Source of the DNA: Candidatus Altarchaeota archaeon
GTDB taxonomy: Archaea; Altiarchaeota; Altiarchaeia; IMC4; SCGC-AAA252-I15
Assembly: GCA_018815265.1 (NCBI GenBank)
Contig: JAHIYG010000165.1
Coordinates: 1 to 9,614, forward strand
Length of the DNA stretch: 9,614 bases
Direction of reading: 5' to 3'
In this document: positions 1-5,793 of the stretch, piece by piece
Layout of the letters: each line of letters starts with the position of its first letter
How positions within the stretch are numbered: the first letter of the stretch is position 1
Made by a program: the position numbers and the translations under genes
Notes under the pieces: generated by a model
The model's database searches: none
Seen by the model: only the letters and a program-made list of their open reading frames with translations
What the model was told of the DNA's origin: nothing

Positions 1-270
1 GACGAAGAAAGACGTGACCGAGTCCCTGCATCGCAGATGGCAGGCATCATGGGTGAGCAGGATTTGGTTGACAAACTAGGACTTAGCGCGGAAGAGGCAA
101 AAGACGTGGTTGCTGCAGTGCAACGCAACCCTCAATTCATCGACTTAGTAGATGCCAAAACAGCAAACACTGTCATGACTTTAGCTATTGCCAAAACAGT
201 GGCTGAACGGATGGGTGCACAAGTCGACGAGAAGGCTCAGGAGCAGGGTGTAAAAGACCGGGCTGCCTAG
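1..270 (+). CDS. Unrecognised protein, C-terminal part (gene probably begins left of the window)
   Basis: The reading frame is open from base 1 to a TAG stop at 268-270, giving 89 residues. The first in-frame ATG is at 37, but the twelve codons before it are also sense and charged (beginning D-E-E-R-R-D-R), and there is no Shine-Dalgarno or TATA-like box before it. I therefore think the true start is outside the window and ATG 37 is internal. The visible part is rich in Ala, Glu, Asp, Lys and Val with few aromatics, looks largely alpha-helical, and has no membrane segment, cysteine or recognisable motif. It ends in a hydrophilic tail rich in Glu, Gln, Lys and Asp. I do not recognise the family and assign no function. 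It converges on taw3, and the two stop codons overlap. A 4-bp stem (261-264 with 269-272) followed by five T at 277-281 could end its transcript, but this is weak. Confidence 0.6.
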   Translation, partial: DEERRDRVPASQMAGIMGEQDLVDKLGLSAEEAKDVVAAVQRNPQFIDLVDAKTANTVMTLAIAKTVAERMGAQVDEKAQEQGVKDRAA

Positions 271-812
271 CCGAGGTTTTTCTCCAGCCTATCCAGTTTA
301 TGGGTTCCCAAATCATATTTTATGTTGGCTTGCTCTATCAGAAAATTTATGTATTCCTCTGACACCAGTTTTCTCCCTTCCGACATTATTGGGACATCGA
401 TTCTCTCAGTGCTCAAGACCTCAATTAGAATCCTCTCATCCTTCACAGATTGGATGCCTGACCTTTTGAACCCTGATTCCCTGCATAGGTGGAGGAACCA
501 AGACGCCTTATCTAGACTCCTCGCCATGACATGCAGTATTGGAGATTCATAGCGAAACCACAAGAGACCATCACATGGTTTAAACAGGGGGAAAACATCT
601 TCCATGGAAACCTTCCTGTGCCACTTCCCAACAAAGTTGTCCAGTTTTTTACTGCCTAAATCCTGCATCAAAACCACCCTGCCGCCGCAGCTGGAGGTAG
701 TGTAAAAATCAGGGAGATTATTGATTTTTTCCAAAAGCGGCATGAGCTCCCTGTCAACATCCCCGACACTGTCTGAAACACGCAAATTATTCACTGCCTG
801 GCTTTTCTCCAC
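267..812 (-). CDS. taw3: tRNA wyosine-derivative N4-methyltransferase Taw3 (TYW3 family)
   Basis: Taw3/TYW3 enzymes transfer a methyl group from S-adenosylmethionine to N4 of the tricyclic wyosine intermediate at G37 of tRNA-Phe, in the cytoplasm. From a GTG at 812 the product is 181 residues, near the family's usual size of about 200. Visible family marks are an N-terminal VDRELMPLLEKIN helix, the TTSSCGGR motif near residues 38-45, GKWHR near 62-66, a P-I-L-H strand near 91-94, and the A-R-S-L-D-K-A helix leading into SGFKRSGIQS. Most relatives have CSGR where this has CGGR. The open frame continues upstream to an ATG at 1079, but that extension lies antisense to the 856 gene and is hydrophobic and low-complexity, so I excluded it. 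The start is uncertain: GTG 812 fits the family's N-terminal alignment best, while GTG 824 and GTG 794 are alternatives. A TATA-like box at 826-836 lies just upstream. The family call is secure. Confidence 0.9.
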   Translation of the reverse strand: MEKSQAVNNLRVSDSVGDVDRELMPLLEKINNLPDFYTTSSCGGRVVLMQDLGSKKLDNFVGKWHRKVSMEDVFPLFKPCDGLLWFRYESPILHVMARSLDKASWFLHLCRESGFKRSGIQSVKDERILIEVLSTERIDVPIMSEGRKLVSEEYINFLIEQANIKYDLGTHKLDRLEKNLG

Positions 813-825
813 CTTAAAAACCACA

Positions 826-836
826 CTATAATATAG
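826..836. promoter_or_regulatory. Palindromic TATA-like element between divergent genes
   Basis: CTATAATATAG is an odd-length perfect palindrome (5-bp arms around a central A), so it reads as a TATA box on both strands. Its centre is 25 bp upstream of ATG 856, which fits a leaderless transcript of that gene. It is 19 to 37 bp upstream of the candidate GTG starts of taw3. A second AT-rich stretch at 813-820 could also serve the plus-strand gene. The call rests on position and sequence only. Confidence 0.5.
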
Positions 837-855
837 CCTAAGCAATAATATTACC

Positions 856-1719
856 ATGGCTGAAGAAGAGAAAAGCAGCAAGCTAGTGACTATTGCGTCA
901 GTCGTTGCAGTAGTTTTAGTAGTGCTTTTCGCACTCGCTAAATTCACGCCAAAACCCACAACAGAAGAGATAAAATACGGCGTAAAAATAGTCTCAGAAT
1001 TCCCGCTCGAAGAGATGAAATACCGGCAGTACCTGGCATTAAGCAATGACACAAACATGGCGCCTGAGTTGACGTGCAAGTTCGAACTCTCCGGAACCTC
1101 AACACTCGACCCCCAAGGATACAGAGTAGATATTGAAGAGGGAGACTACGGCGTGTATTTAGGCGTGAAGGAGGCTAAAATCAAGGGTAAAACCAACCAA
1201 GAAATACTCAACGCATGCCATGCCTTCGCATGCCTTAAAGACAACATAAACTGCGACGTATTCCAGAACATAGATGAATTCTTCAACAACGCAAAGAGCA
1301 TGAGCATCATATTGGACGAGTCAGTAGCCGACGCAGGAGGCAGGGGATACGCTGAGATAGTTGGTGCATTAAGTTATTTGCAGACCAAACGAGTTGACCT
1401 AGACAAAAACGGCGTAGTTGAACAAAGTGAAGTCGACGTAAACGAGTTTTTCATCTATCCATTCACTATGAAGGATGGAATATGCACTCCACAGCCATAC
1501 AACACCATAATACAAAATTGGAGCAGAAGAAACGAGACAGTCGACTGCGGGAAAATCGCGCCCGCAATATTTATGAAGTATTCTAATGAAACCCAACTCA
1601 AAGTCTACGGCAGCCGACTGGTACTGGAGGGGGGAGACGAGCAACTCCACACTGAGGCAATAATAGTCAGGGATATCATCGCGCCAGAATGGATCAGGAG
1701 AATATACGGCTACAACTAA
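856..1719 (+). CDS. Membrane-anchored protein with one EF-hand-type calcium loop
   Basis: The product has 287 residues. A short charged N-terminus (MAEEEKSSK) is followed by one strong hydrophobic segment at about 11-30, so it is probably a signal anchor with the remaining 255 or so residues outside the cell. The outer part has six cysteines (74, 121, 126, 133, 210, 231), which could form disulfides, and four N-glycosylation sequons (N64, N221, N226, N244). Both features fit an exposed protein. Residues 181-192 (DLDKNGVVEQSE) match the EF-hand or dockerin loop: Asp at 1 and 3, Asn at 5, Gly at 6, Glu at 12. Only one loop is visible, so a paired EF-hand domain is not shown. I do not recognise the family. 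Its stop is one base before the fen1 ATG, so the two are probably co-transcribed. The start ATG is supported by the TATA element 25 bp upstream and by the anchor directly following it. Confidence 0.85.
   Translation: MAEEEKSSKLVTIASVVAVVLVVLFALAKFTPKPTTEEIKYGVKIVSEFPLEEMKYRQYLALSNDTNMAPELTCKFELSGTSTLDPQGYRVDIEEGDYGVYLGVKEAKIKGKTNQEILNACHAFACLKDNINCDVFQNIDEFFNNAKSMSIILDESVADAGGRGYAEIVGALSYLQTKRVDLDKNGVVEQSEVDVNEFFIYPFTMKDGICTPQPYNTIIQNWSRRNETVDCGKIAPAIFMKYSNETQLKVYGSRLVLEGGDEQLHTEAIIVRDIIAPEWIRRIYGYN
1396..1431 (+). other. EF-hand-like calcium-binding loop (residues 181-192)
   Basis: The twelve codons encode D-L-D-K-N-G-V-V-E-Q-S-E, with the ligands expected of an EF-hand loop at positions 1, 3, 5 and 12 and the glycine at 6. 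It lies between the likely helix IVGALSYLQTK and a following acidic stretch. Metal binding is inferred from the motif alone. Confidence 0.6.
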
Positions 1720-1720
1720 A

Positions 1721-2689
1721 ATGGGAGTAAACCTCAAAGACATAGTGGATGCAAAACAAATAAACTACGCAGACCTGTCAGGTAAAACAGTCGCAGTAGA
1801 TGCTTTAAACAGCCTATACCAGTTTCTTGCGTCAATCCGCCAGCCCGACGGCACACCCCTCATGGACTCCAAGGGAAACGTCACATCACATCTGTCAGGC
1901 CTATTATATAGGACGACAAACCTCATAAAATTCGGCATCAAACCAGTTTACGTATTCGACGGAGAGCCAAGTGAACTGAAGAAAAAGACACTGCAAAAAA
2001 GACGCGAAGCCAAGGAGGAAGCCCAGAAGAAATGGGAACAAGCCAAATCTGAAGGCCGAATCGACGACGCCCTGAAATACAGCAAAAGAACGTCCAAACT
2101 GACTAGGGAAATGGGTGATGAAGCCAAGAAACTCCTCACATACATGGGTGTGCCGTGGACACAGGCACCGTCAGAAGGCGAAGCACAATGCACACATATT
2201 GTGTTAAGAGGAGATGCATACGCGGTAGCCTCCACAGACTATGACAGCCCGCTCTTCGGAGCCCCCCATCTTGTGAGAGGCCTGACAATGAGCGGAAAAA
2301 TGGAGTTGAGCCAACTTGATCTCGAGGACACACTTAAAAAACTTGAATTGACAAGGGAACAGTTGATTGACGTAGCAATACTTGTAGGTACCGACTTTGA
2401 CGACGGAGTATATGGATTAGGACCGAAAAAAGCGTTAAAGACTGTGAAAGAAGGGGGTATTGGAGAGCTACAGTTGGATTTTAACTTAGATGATATTAGA
2501 GACGTGTTTCTGAATCATCCGGTGACAGACGAATACGACATAAACTACAGAAAAATAGACGAAGACGGTCTTGTCAACCTACTTTCAAACGAGCATGACT
2601 TCAACATTGAACGTGTTAAAAGGGCGGCGACAGAACTCTCAAAAGCATATAGGGAAAACACCCAACAAAACATAAGCAAATGGTTTTAA
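1721..2689 (+). CDS. fen: Flap endonuclease 1 (FEN-1)
   Basis: This structure-specific nuclease removes 5' flaps and RNA primers during Okazaki fragment maturation and long-patch base excision repair. At 322 residues it is slightly shorter than typical archaeal FEN-1. The XPG N-region starts at MGVNLKDIV. Likely metal ligands are D27 (VAVDALN), D80 (VFDGEP), E152 and E154 (APSEGEAQ), D173 and D175 (STDYDS), and D225 (LVGTDFDDG). The helix-hairpin-helix segment GVYGLGPKKAL follows. The helical-arch region at about 86-130 is Lys/Glu-rich, as expected. The C-terminus TQQNISKWF is a PIP box for binding the PCNA clamp. Two changes sit in an otherwise invariant stretch: canonical ASQDYDSLLFGAP reads ASTDYDSPLFGAP here. 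The gene starts one base after the upstream stop, without a well-spaced Shine-Dalgarno (an AGGAG lies about 20 bp upstream), which suggests translational coupling. Confidence 0.97.
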   Translation: MGVNLKDIVDAKQINYADLSGKTVAVDALNSLYQFLASIRQPDGTPLMDSKGNVTSHLSGLLYRTTNLIKFGIKPVYVFDGEPSELKKKTLQKRREAKEEAQKKWEQAKSEGRIDDALKYSKRTSKLTREMGDEAKKLLTYMGVPWTQAPSEGEAQCTHIVLRGDAYAVASTDYDSPLFGAPHLVRGLTMSGKMELSQLDLEDTLKKLELTREQLIDVAILVGTDFDDGVYGLGPKKALKTVKEGGIGELQLDFNLDDIRDVFLNHPVTDEYDINYRKIDEDGLVNLLSNEHDFNIERVKRAATELSKAYRENTQQNISKWF

Positions 2690-2693
2690 GTAT

Positions 2694-2700
2694 GGGAGGA
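2694..2700 (+). promoter_or_regulatory. Shine-Dalgarno that selects a TTG start
   Basis: GGGAGGA lies 7 nt before TTG 2708, an ideal spacing. It argues for the TTG over the downstream in-frame ATG at 2726. It is the strongest ribosome-binding site in the window and fits an internal operon gene with a transcribed leader. Confidence 0.75.
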
Positions 2701-2707
2701 TGCTAGG

Positions 2708-3715
2708 TTGAAGGCTTGGACTGAGATGCTAGTCGAAAGATTTGAGTGGTTGGATGAAAACATTAATGCAATAAATAAAAGACGACACACCTCCCAAGAC
2801 GAGATGTTCATCCACGACACTCTTCTGAACCAAACCTTTAGGTTGTACAGCATATTAGAAACATTAGACGACGGCTCATGCAACCTAGGATGCGGAGGAC
2901 TGTGCTGTTTTTTCCCCAGAGAATTCTCTGTACAACTCGACTTAGACACAGTAGAAAAGATAAGATTTTACCTTAAAGGCAAAGGTGCCAAATTCGATGA
3001 CTACGTGAGAAAATGCTGGTATGACAGATTACCAGATGAAATGAAAGATGCCCTCGACGAAGTCCACGCGACATTCGTTGAAAAAGGCATAAAAAAAGCG
3101 TATGAAGTGACCAGCAGAGAGGGACAGATGGATAAATCCGAAATCCCCAACATACCCCGGGCGCCAGATGGCAGACTACTCTGGACAGATGCCGACTCCT
3201 CCCCATGCGCCTTTTTGACAGATGACAGGCGCTGCAGCCTTTACGCTGCAGGCATCAAACCAGTTTTCTGCACTGAATTCATCTGCTCCGTAAACATAGC
3301 CTTGAAGGTCGCCAAACAACTGGGGTACCTGTCAGACAAAGACACTGCAGGGCTGCCCTTTCCAAAGCTGAAGAGATTAAGTGATGACATATTTGACACA
3401 TTTGAAACGCTTATGAAATATGAAACAGAGTACCACACTGCATTTATAGAGATGGGTAAAAAATACATTAGCGGGGATGACATCGCAGAGCCTCTTGAAA
3501 GATTCAAAGGAGCTGAAAAGAAATACCTAAGAAACAGGAGGAAACTTTTTAAGAGTGCAATACACCCGAACTACATAGACCACATCAAAAAATTCCTCGC
3601 CGCAGACATCAGTAAACTGCCAATATTCAAGGAATACCCAACACCTCAACAGTGCATTGGCCGCTCAATAAGACACGTCAAAAGAAGCCGCCTACCTGAA
3701 GAGACAAAGGTTTAA
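2708..3715 (+). CDS. YkgJ-like cysteine-cluster protein
   Basis: The product has 335 residues and starts at TTG. It has two cysteine groups: C58-x3-C62-x3-C66-C67 (SCNLGCGGLCC) and C167-x8-C176-x11-C188-x4-C193 (PCAFLTDDRRCSLYAAGIKPVFC...). This is the pattern of the YkgJ/CxxCxxCC family, thought to bind zinc or an iron-sulfur cluster. The family usually has CPFL..DGRC.IY..RP..CR.F, and the match here is clear although Thr replaces the Arg after the third Cys of the second group. C103 and C316 fall outside the clusters. The N-terminal 55 residues and the C-terminal 140 are helical and charged, making the protein longer than a minimal YkgJ domain. No membrane segment is seen. The biochemical role of the family is unknown. 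It lies 18 bp after fen1 on the same strand and is probably the last gene of that operon. Confidence 0.85.
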   Translation: MKAWTEMLVERFEWLDENINAINKRRHTSQDEMFIHDTLLNQTFRLYSILETLDDGSCNLGCGGLCCFFPREFSVQLDLDTVEKIRFYLKGKGAKFDDYVRKCWYDRLPDEMKDALDEVHATFVEKGIKKAYEVTSREGQMDKSEIPNIPRAPDGRLLWTDADSSPCAFLTDDRRCSLYAAGIKPVFCTEFICSVNIALKVAKQLGYLSDKDTAGLPFPKLKRLSDDIFDTFETLMKYETEYHTAFIEMGKKYISGDDIAEPLERFKGAEKKYLRNRRKLFKSAIHPNYIDHIKKFLAADISKLPIFKEYPTPQQCIGRSIRHVKRSRLPEETKV

Positions 3716-3749
3716 GCGCCTCTTCACATACACCGTTCACCGCAGCATG

Positions 3750-3772
3750 TTTTTGTTGGTTATTTGTCTTTC
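3750..3772 (+). terminator. T-rich tract, possible archaeal terminator of the fen1 operon
   Basis: The 44-bp gap between two convergent genes contains TTTTTG followed by further T-rich sequence on the plus strand, beginning 35 bp after the YkgJ-like stop. Archaeal termination can rely on T-runs alone. No hairpin is evident, so this is tentative. Confidence 0.3.
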
Positions 3773-5040
3773 TCCCATTTGAGGAGGTGCGTCACCTTCC
3801 CCAAAGAGCTGCCTTCTTTTATCTCTTCCCTTATCCTGTTTTCTTTTTCCAAAACATCCTGCGCCCGGTTGACTATTTCAACAGCTTTCTCCTGAGGTAC
3901 AACAACCACTCCGTCTCCATCGCATAACACCCAGTCGCCTGGCCGTATTAAGATGTCGCCAACCTTGATTGGGATGTTGATTTTTCCCCTCCCTTTAGGC
4001 TCCCCCGCATTGGGGCATATGATGCGAGAATATACTGGGAAACCCAATGCTCTTATCTCGTCTGAATCACGCACTGCACCGTCGACGACTACTGCTGAAA
4101 TCCTCTTTTTGATTGCAGACTGCGTCGCCAACTCCCCCCATACAGCGGGACCCACACCACCTGTTGTTATAACTAAAACATCTCCTTTTTTTGCCTCATC
4201 AATTGCCTCCACAGGCTTCGCCCAATCACCGGGACAGGATGAGACAGTCACCGCCAGCCCATATGCTCTATAGCCGGTACCAACAGGCTTTATCCCGTCA
4301 AGTGCTCCGCCCCTGTGCATGGCGTCAGAGACATTGGATGCTGAGACCTTACCAAGTATTTTTTTGACATCTCCCGTCCTCTTGAACAATGTAGTTTTTA
4401 CTGGCTTCATCTTCTGCACAGCATCCTTAATGTCCTTGGCTGCAACCCCCGGGTTTTTGGCTTTGGTTATTGCACCGCCGACAATTACTATCCCAGCTCC
4501 GGCTTTGACTGCGTCGACAACTGATTCCGAATTCAAGCCGCCTGCGGCAGCGACAGGAATAGACACTTTAGAAGACACTTCCCGGACATTCTTGAAGGGG
4601 GTTTTAGCCTTCATCTGGTCATCTATTGATGTGTGGACTGCGACAATGTCAGCTCCAAGATTCTGAACCCACAATGCCTTCTCAACCGGGTTGTCGCATG
4701 ATATCAGGTCTACACAAATTTTGCAGTTAAAGTTGCGCGCTGCCTCGACACACTCCTTTATCGTCGCCTCGGAAGCATGCCCCAGGACGTCGACTATGTC
4801 GGCGCCAGCTTTGGCTGCAGCCTCAACCTCGACCCTGCCAGCATCCATGACCTTCATGTCAGCGACAATGACCTTTCCTGGAAAATTTTTTCTGATTTCC
4901 CGGACGGCATTCAATCCCTCGCTTTTTATTAACGGCGTACCAGCCTCAATCAAGTCGACATACTTCCTGGCTTGGCCTGCAACCTTCAATGCCCGGTCCA
5001 AGTCCAAGAAATCAAGAGCCAACTGAACCTTAACAGCCAT
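3760..5040 (-). CDS. Bifunctional 3-hexulose-6-phosphate synthase / RraA-like protein
   Basis: The product is 426 residues. Residues 1-212 form an HPS barrel of the orotidine decarboxylase superfamily: LALDFLDL with D10, E32 in IEAGTPLIKSEG, D61/K63/D66 in ADMKVMDAG, H136 in AVHTSIDDQ, and phosphate-binding glycines in AAAGGL and VIVGGAIT. HPS interconverts ribulose 5-phosphate plus formaldehyde and D-arabino-hex-3-ulose 6-phosphate. In archaea lacking the oxidative pentose phosphate route it mainly makes ribulose 5-phosphate from fructose 6-phosphate, together with the isomerase PHI. Residues about 218-415 are an RraA/HMG-aldolase-like domain with TTGGVGPAVWGELAT and DGAVRD (R324, D325). That superfamily includes class II pyruvate aldolases and the bacterial RNase E regulator; its substrate here is unknown. 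Such fusions are known from archaea. PHI is not in the window. A TATA-like box at 5066-5075 suggests its own promoter with a few bases of leader at most. Confidence 0.93.
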   Translation of the reverse strand: MAVKVQLALDFLDLDRALKVAGQARKYVDLIEAGTPLIKSEGLNAVREIRKNFPGKVIVADMKVMDAGRVEVEAAAKAGADIVDVLGHASEATIKECVEAARNFNCKICVDLISCDNPVEKALWVQNLGADIVAVHTSIDDQMKAKTPFKNVREVSSKVSIPVAAAGGLNSESVVDAVKAGAGIVIVGGAITKAKNPGVAAKDIKDAVQKMKPVKTTLFKRTGDVKKILGKVSASNVSDAMHRGGALDGIKPVGTGYRAYGLAVTVSSCPGDWAKPVEAIDEAKKGDVLVITTGGVGPAVWGELATQSAIKKRISAVVVDGAVRDSDEIRALGFPVYSRIICPNAGEPKGRGKINIPIKVGDILIRPGDWVLCDGDGVVVVPQEKAVEIVNRAQDVLEKENRIREEIKEGSSLGKVTHLLKWEKDK

Positions 5041-5065
5041 CGCAGTAATTCAATAATGATAGCAT

Positions 5066-5075
5066 GAATATAAGG
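5066..5075 (-). promoter_or_regulatory. TATA-like box upstream of the HPS-RraA gene
   Basis: On the minus strand this reads CCTTATATTC, centred about 30 bp before ATG 5040. It gives a predicted transcript start a few bases before the ATG. It overlaps the gap just after the upstream reductase stop, so the HPS gene need not depend on read-through. Confidence 0.45.
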
Positions 5076-5076
5076 C

Positions 5077-5721
5077 CTACTTGCTTGGCTCAATCAGTTT
5101 GTAATGCATCACCAGGTGGTCGCCGTATTGGATTATCCCATCAAGGTTTAGTCCTATGTTTTCGTGCAGTTTCCCGTCAAAAACCTGTGCATGCTCCTGA
5201 CCCAGGATTACTGGCGCCACAAGAAGATAGATTTCATCAACGAGTTTGTAGCTCAGAAACCTCATATTAACTGTGTAGTCTGCATCCAAAAGAATTTTTT
5301 TGATTCCTGCACGGTTTAATTCATTCATCATGTCTTCGAGATTCACAGCATGCTCACCCAATTCCATAACAGCAAGGTCGGACTTTGTCTTCTGAAGCCT
5401 GTGTATCCTGTTGGGGTGGGCCTTCTTGCAGGTGACCAACATCACCTTCTTCGAGGGGTCAGCCATAATCTTTGAGTCGACTGGGGTTTCGGCAAGCTTG
5501 TCTATGACGACAATCTTCGGCTTGTTCGGGGAGTCCTTCACGGGGAACTCCGGGTCTTCAACAGTGATTTTCTCAGCCGATGTGAGGACCGCATCAACTG
5601 TACCACGAAGCTCCTGGACACGATACTCCTGAAGACGGTTAGAAAGCATAGTAGGCCTTGCAATATCAACCCTACCGTCAACGCTGCATGCAGTCGACAG
5701 AATAATATACGGCCTATGCAT
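5077..5721 (-). CDS. RibD C-terminal/RED-like reductase, probable diaminopyrimidine phosphate reductase of riboflavin synthesis
   Basis: Archaeal RED enzymes use NAD(P)H to reduce the ribosyl side chain of 2,5-diamino-6-ribosylamino-4(3H)-pyrimidinone 5'-phosphate, before riboflavin, FAD and F420 synthesis. The product is 214 residues from ATG 5721, typical for the family; a TTG one codon upstream is less likely. Family marks are MHRPYIILSTACSVDGRVD (S13, D15, G16), the ELRGTVDAVLTSAEKI helix-strand, EDP at 55-57, KPKIVVID, and the C-terminal LVDEIYLLVAPVILG. However, the motif normally LVEGGGTLN reads LLDADYTVN (144-152), and the usual VGxNTVxxDDP loop reads TSAEKITVEDP. Both lie in the dinucleotide/substrate site, so activity or specificity may have changed. 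The family is fairly sure; the exact reaction is less so. It lies 36 bp upstream of the HPS-RraA gene on the same strand. Confidence 0.8.
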   Translation of the reverse strand: MHRPYIILSTACSVDGRVDIARPTMLSNRLQEYRVQELRGTVDAVLTSAEKITVEDPEFPVKDSPNKPKIVVIDKLAETPVDSKIMADPSKKVMLVTCKKAHPNRIHRLQKTKSDLAVMELGEHAVNLEDMMNELNRAGIKKILLDADYTVNMRFLSYKLVDEIYLLVAPVILGQEHAQVFDGKLHENIGLNLDGIIQYGDHLVMHYKLIEPSK

Positions 5722-5741
5722 CAAATAACAATTAGAATAGG

Positions 5742-5752
5742 AATAAAAAAAC
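5742..5752 (-). promoter_or_regulatory. TATA-like box upstream of the reductase gene
   Basis: On the minus strand this reads GTTTTTTTATT, centred about 25 bp before ATG 5721, which suggests a leaderless transcript. The sequence is a poor but acceptable match to an archaeal TATA box. Confidence 0.35.
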
Positions 5753-5762
5753 AGATGAAACA

Positions 5763-5771
5763 GTTATTAAC
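5763..5771 (+). promoter_or_regulatory. TATA-like box upstream of the HExxH gene
   Basis: GTTATTAAC is centred 27 bp before ATG 5794, which fits a leaderless transcript. No Shine-Dalgarno is present. With the reductase box it forms a divergent promoter pair in a 72-bp gap. Confidence 0.4.
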
Positions 5772-5793
5772 AGATTCGTCGGTATCATAATAG

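Noticed and set aside
813..1079. N-terminal extension of the taw3 frame back to an ATG at 1079
   Set aside because: It lies antisense to the well-supported 856 gene, encodes low-complexity hydrophobic and Ser/Thr-rich sequence, and Taw3 proteins have no such extension.
3953..5026. Three open frames of about 100 codons on the plus strand opposite the HPS-RraA gene
   Set aside because: They are antisense to a clearly conserved enzyme, have no start signals, and arise from its codon bias.
5722..5724. TTG one codon upstream of the reductase ATG as the true start
   Set aside because: The ATG at 5721 directly follows, the TATA-like box spacing suits it, and no Shine-Dalgarno favours the TTG.
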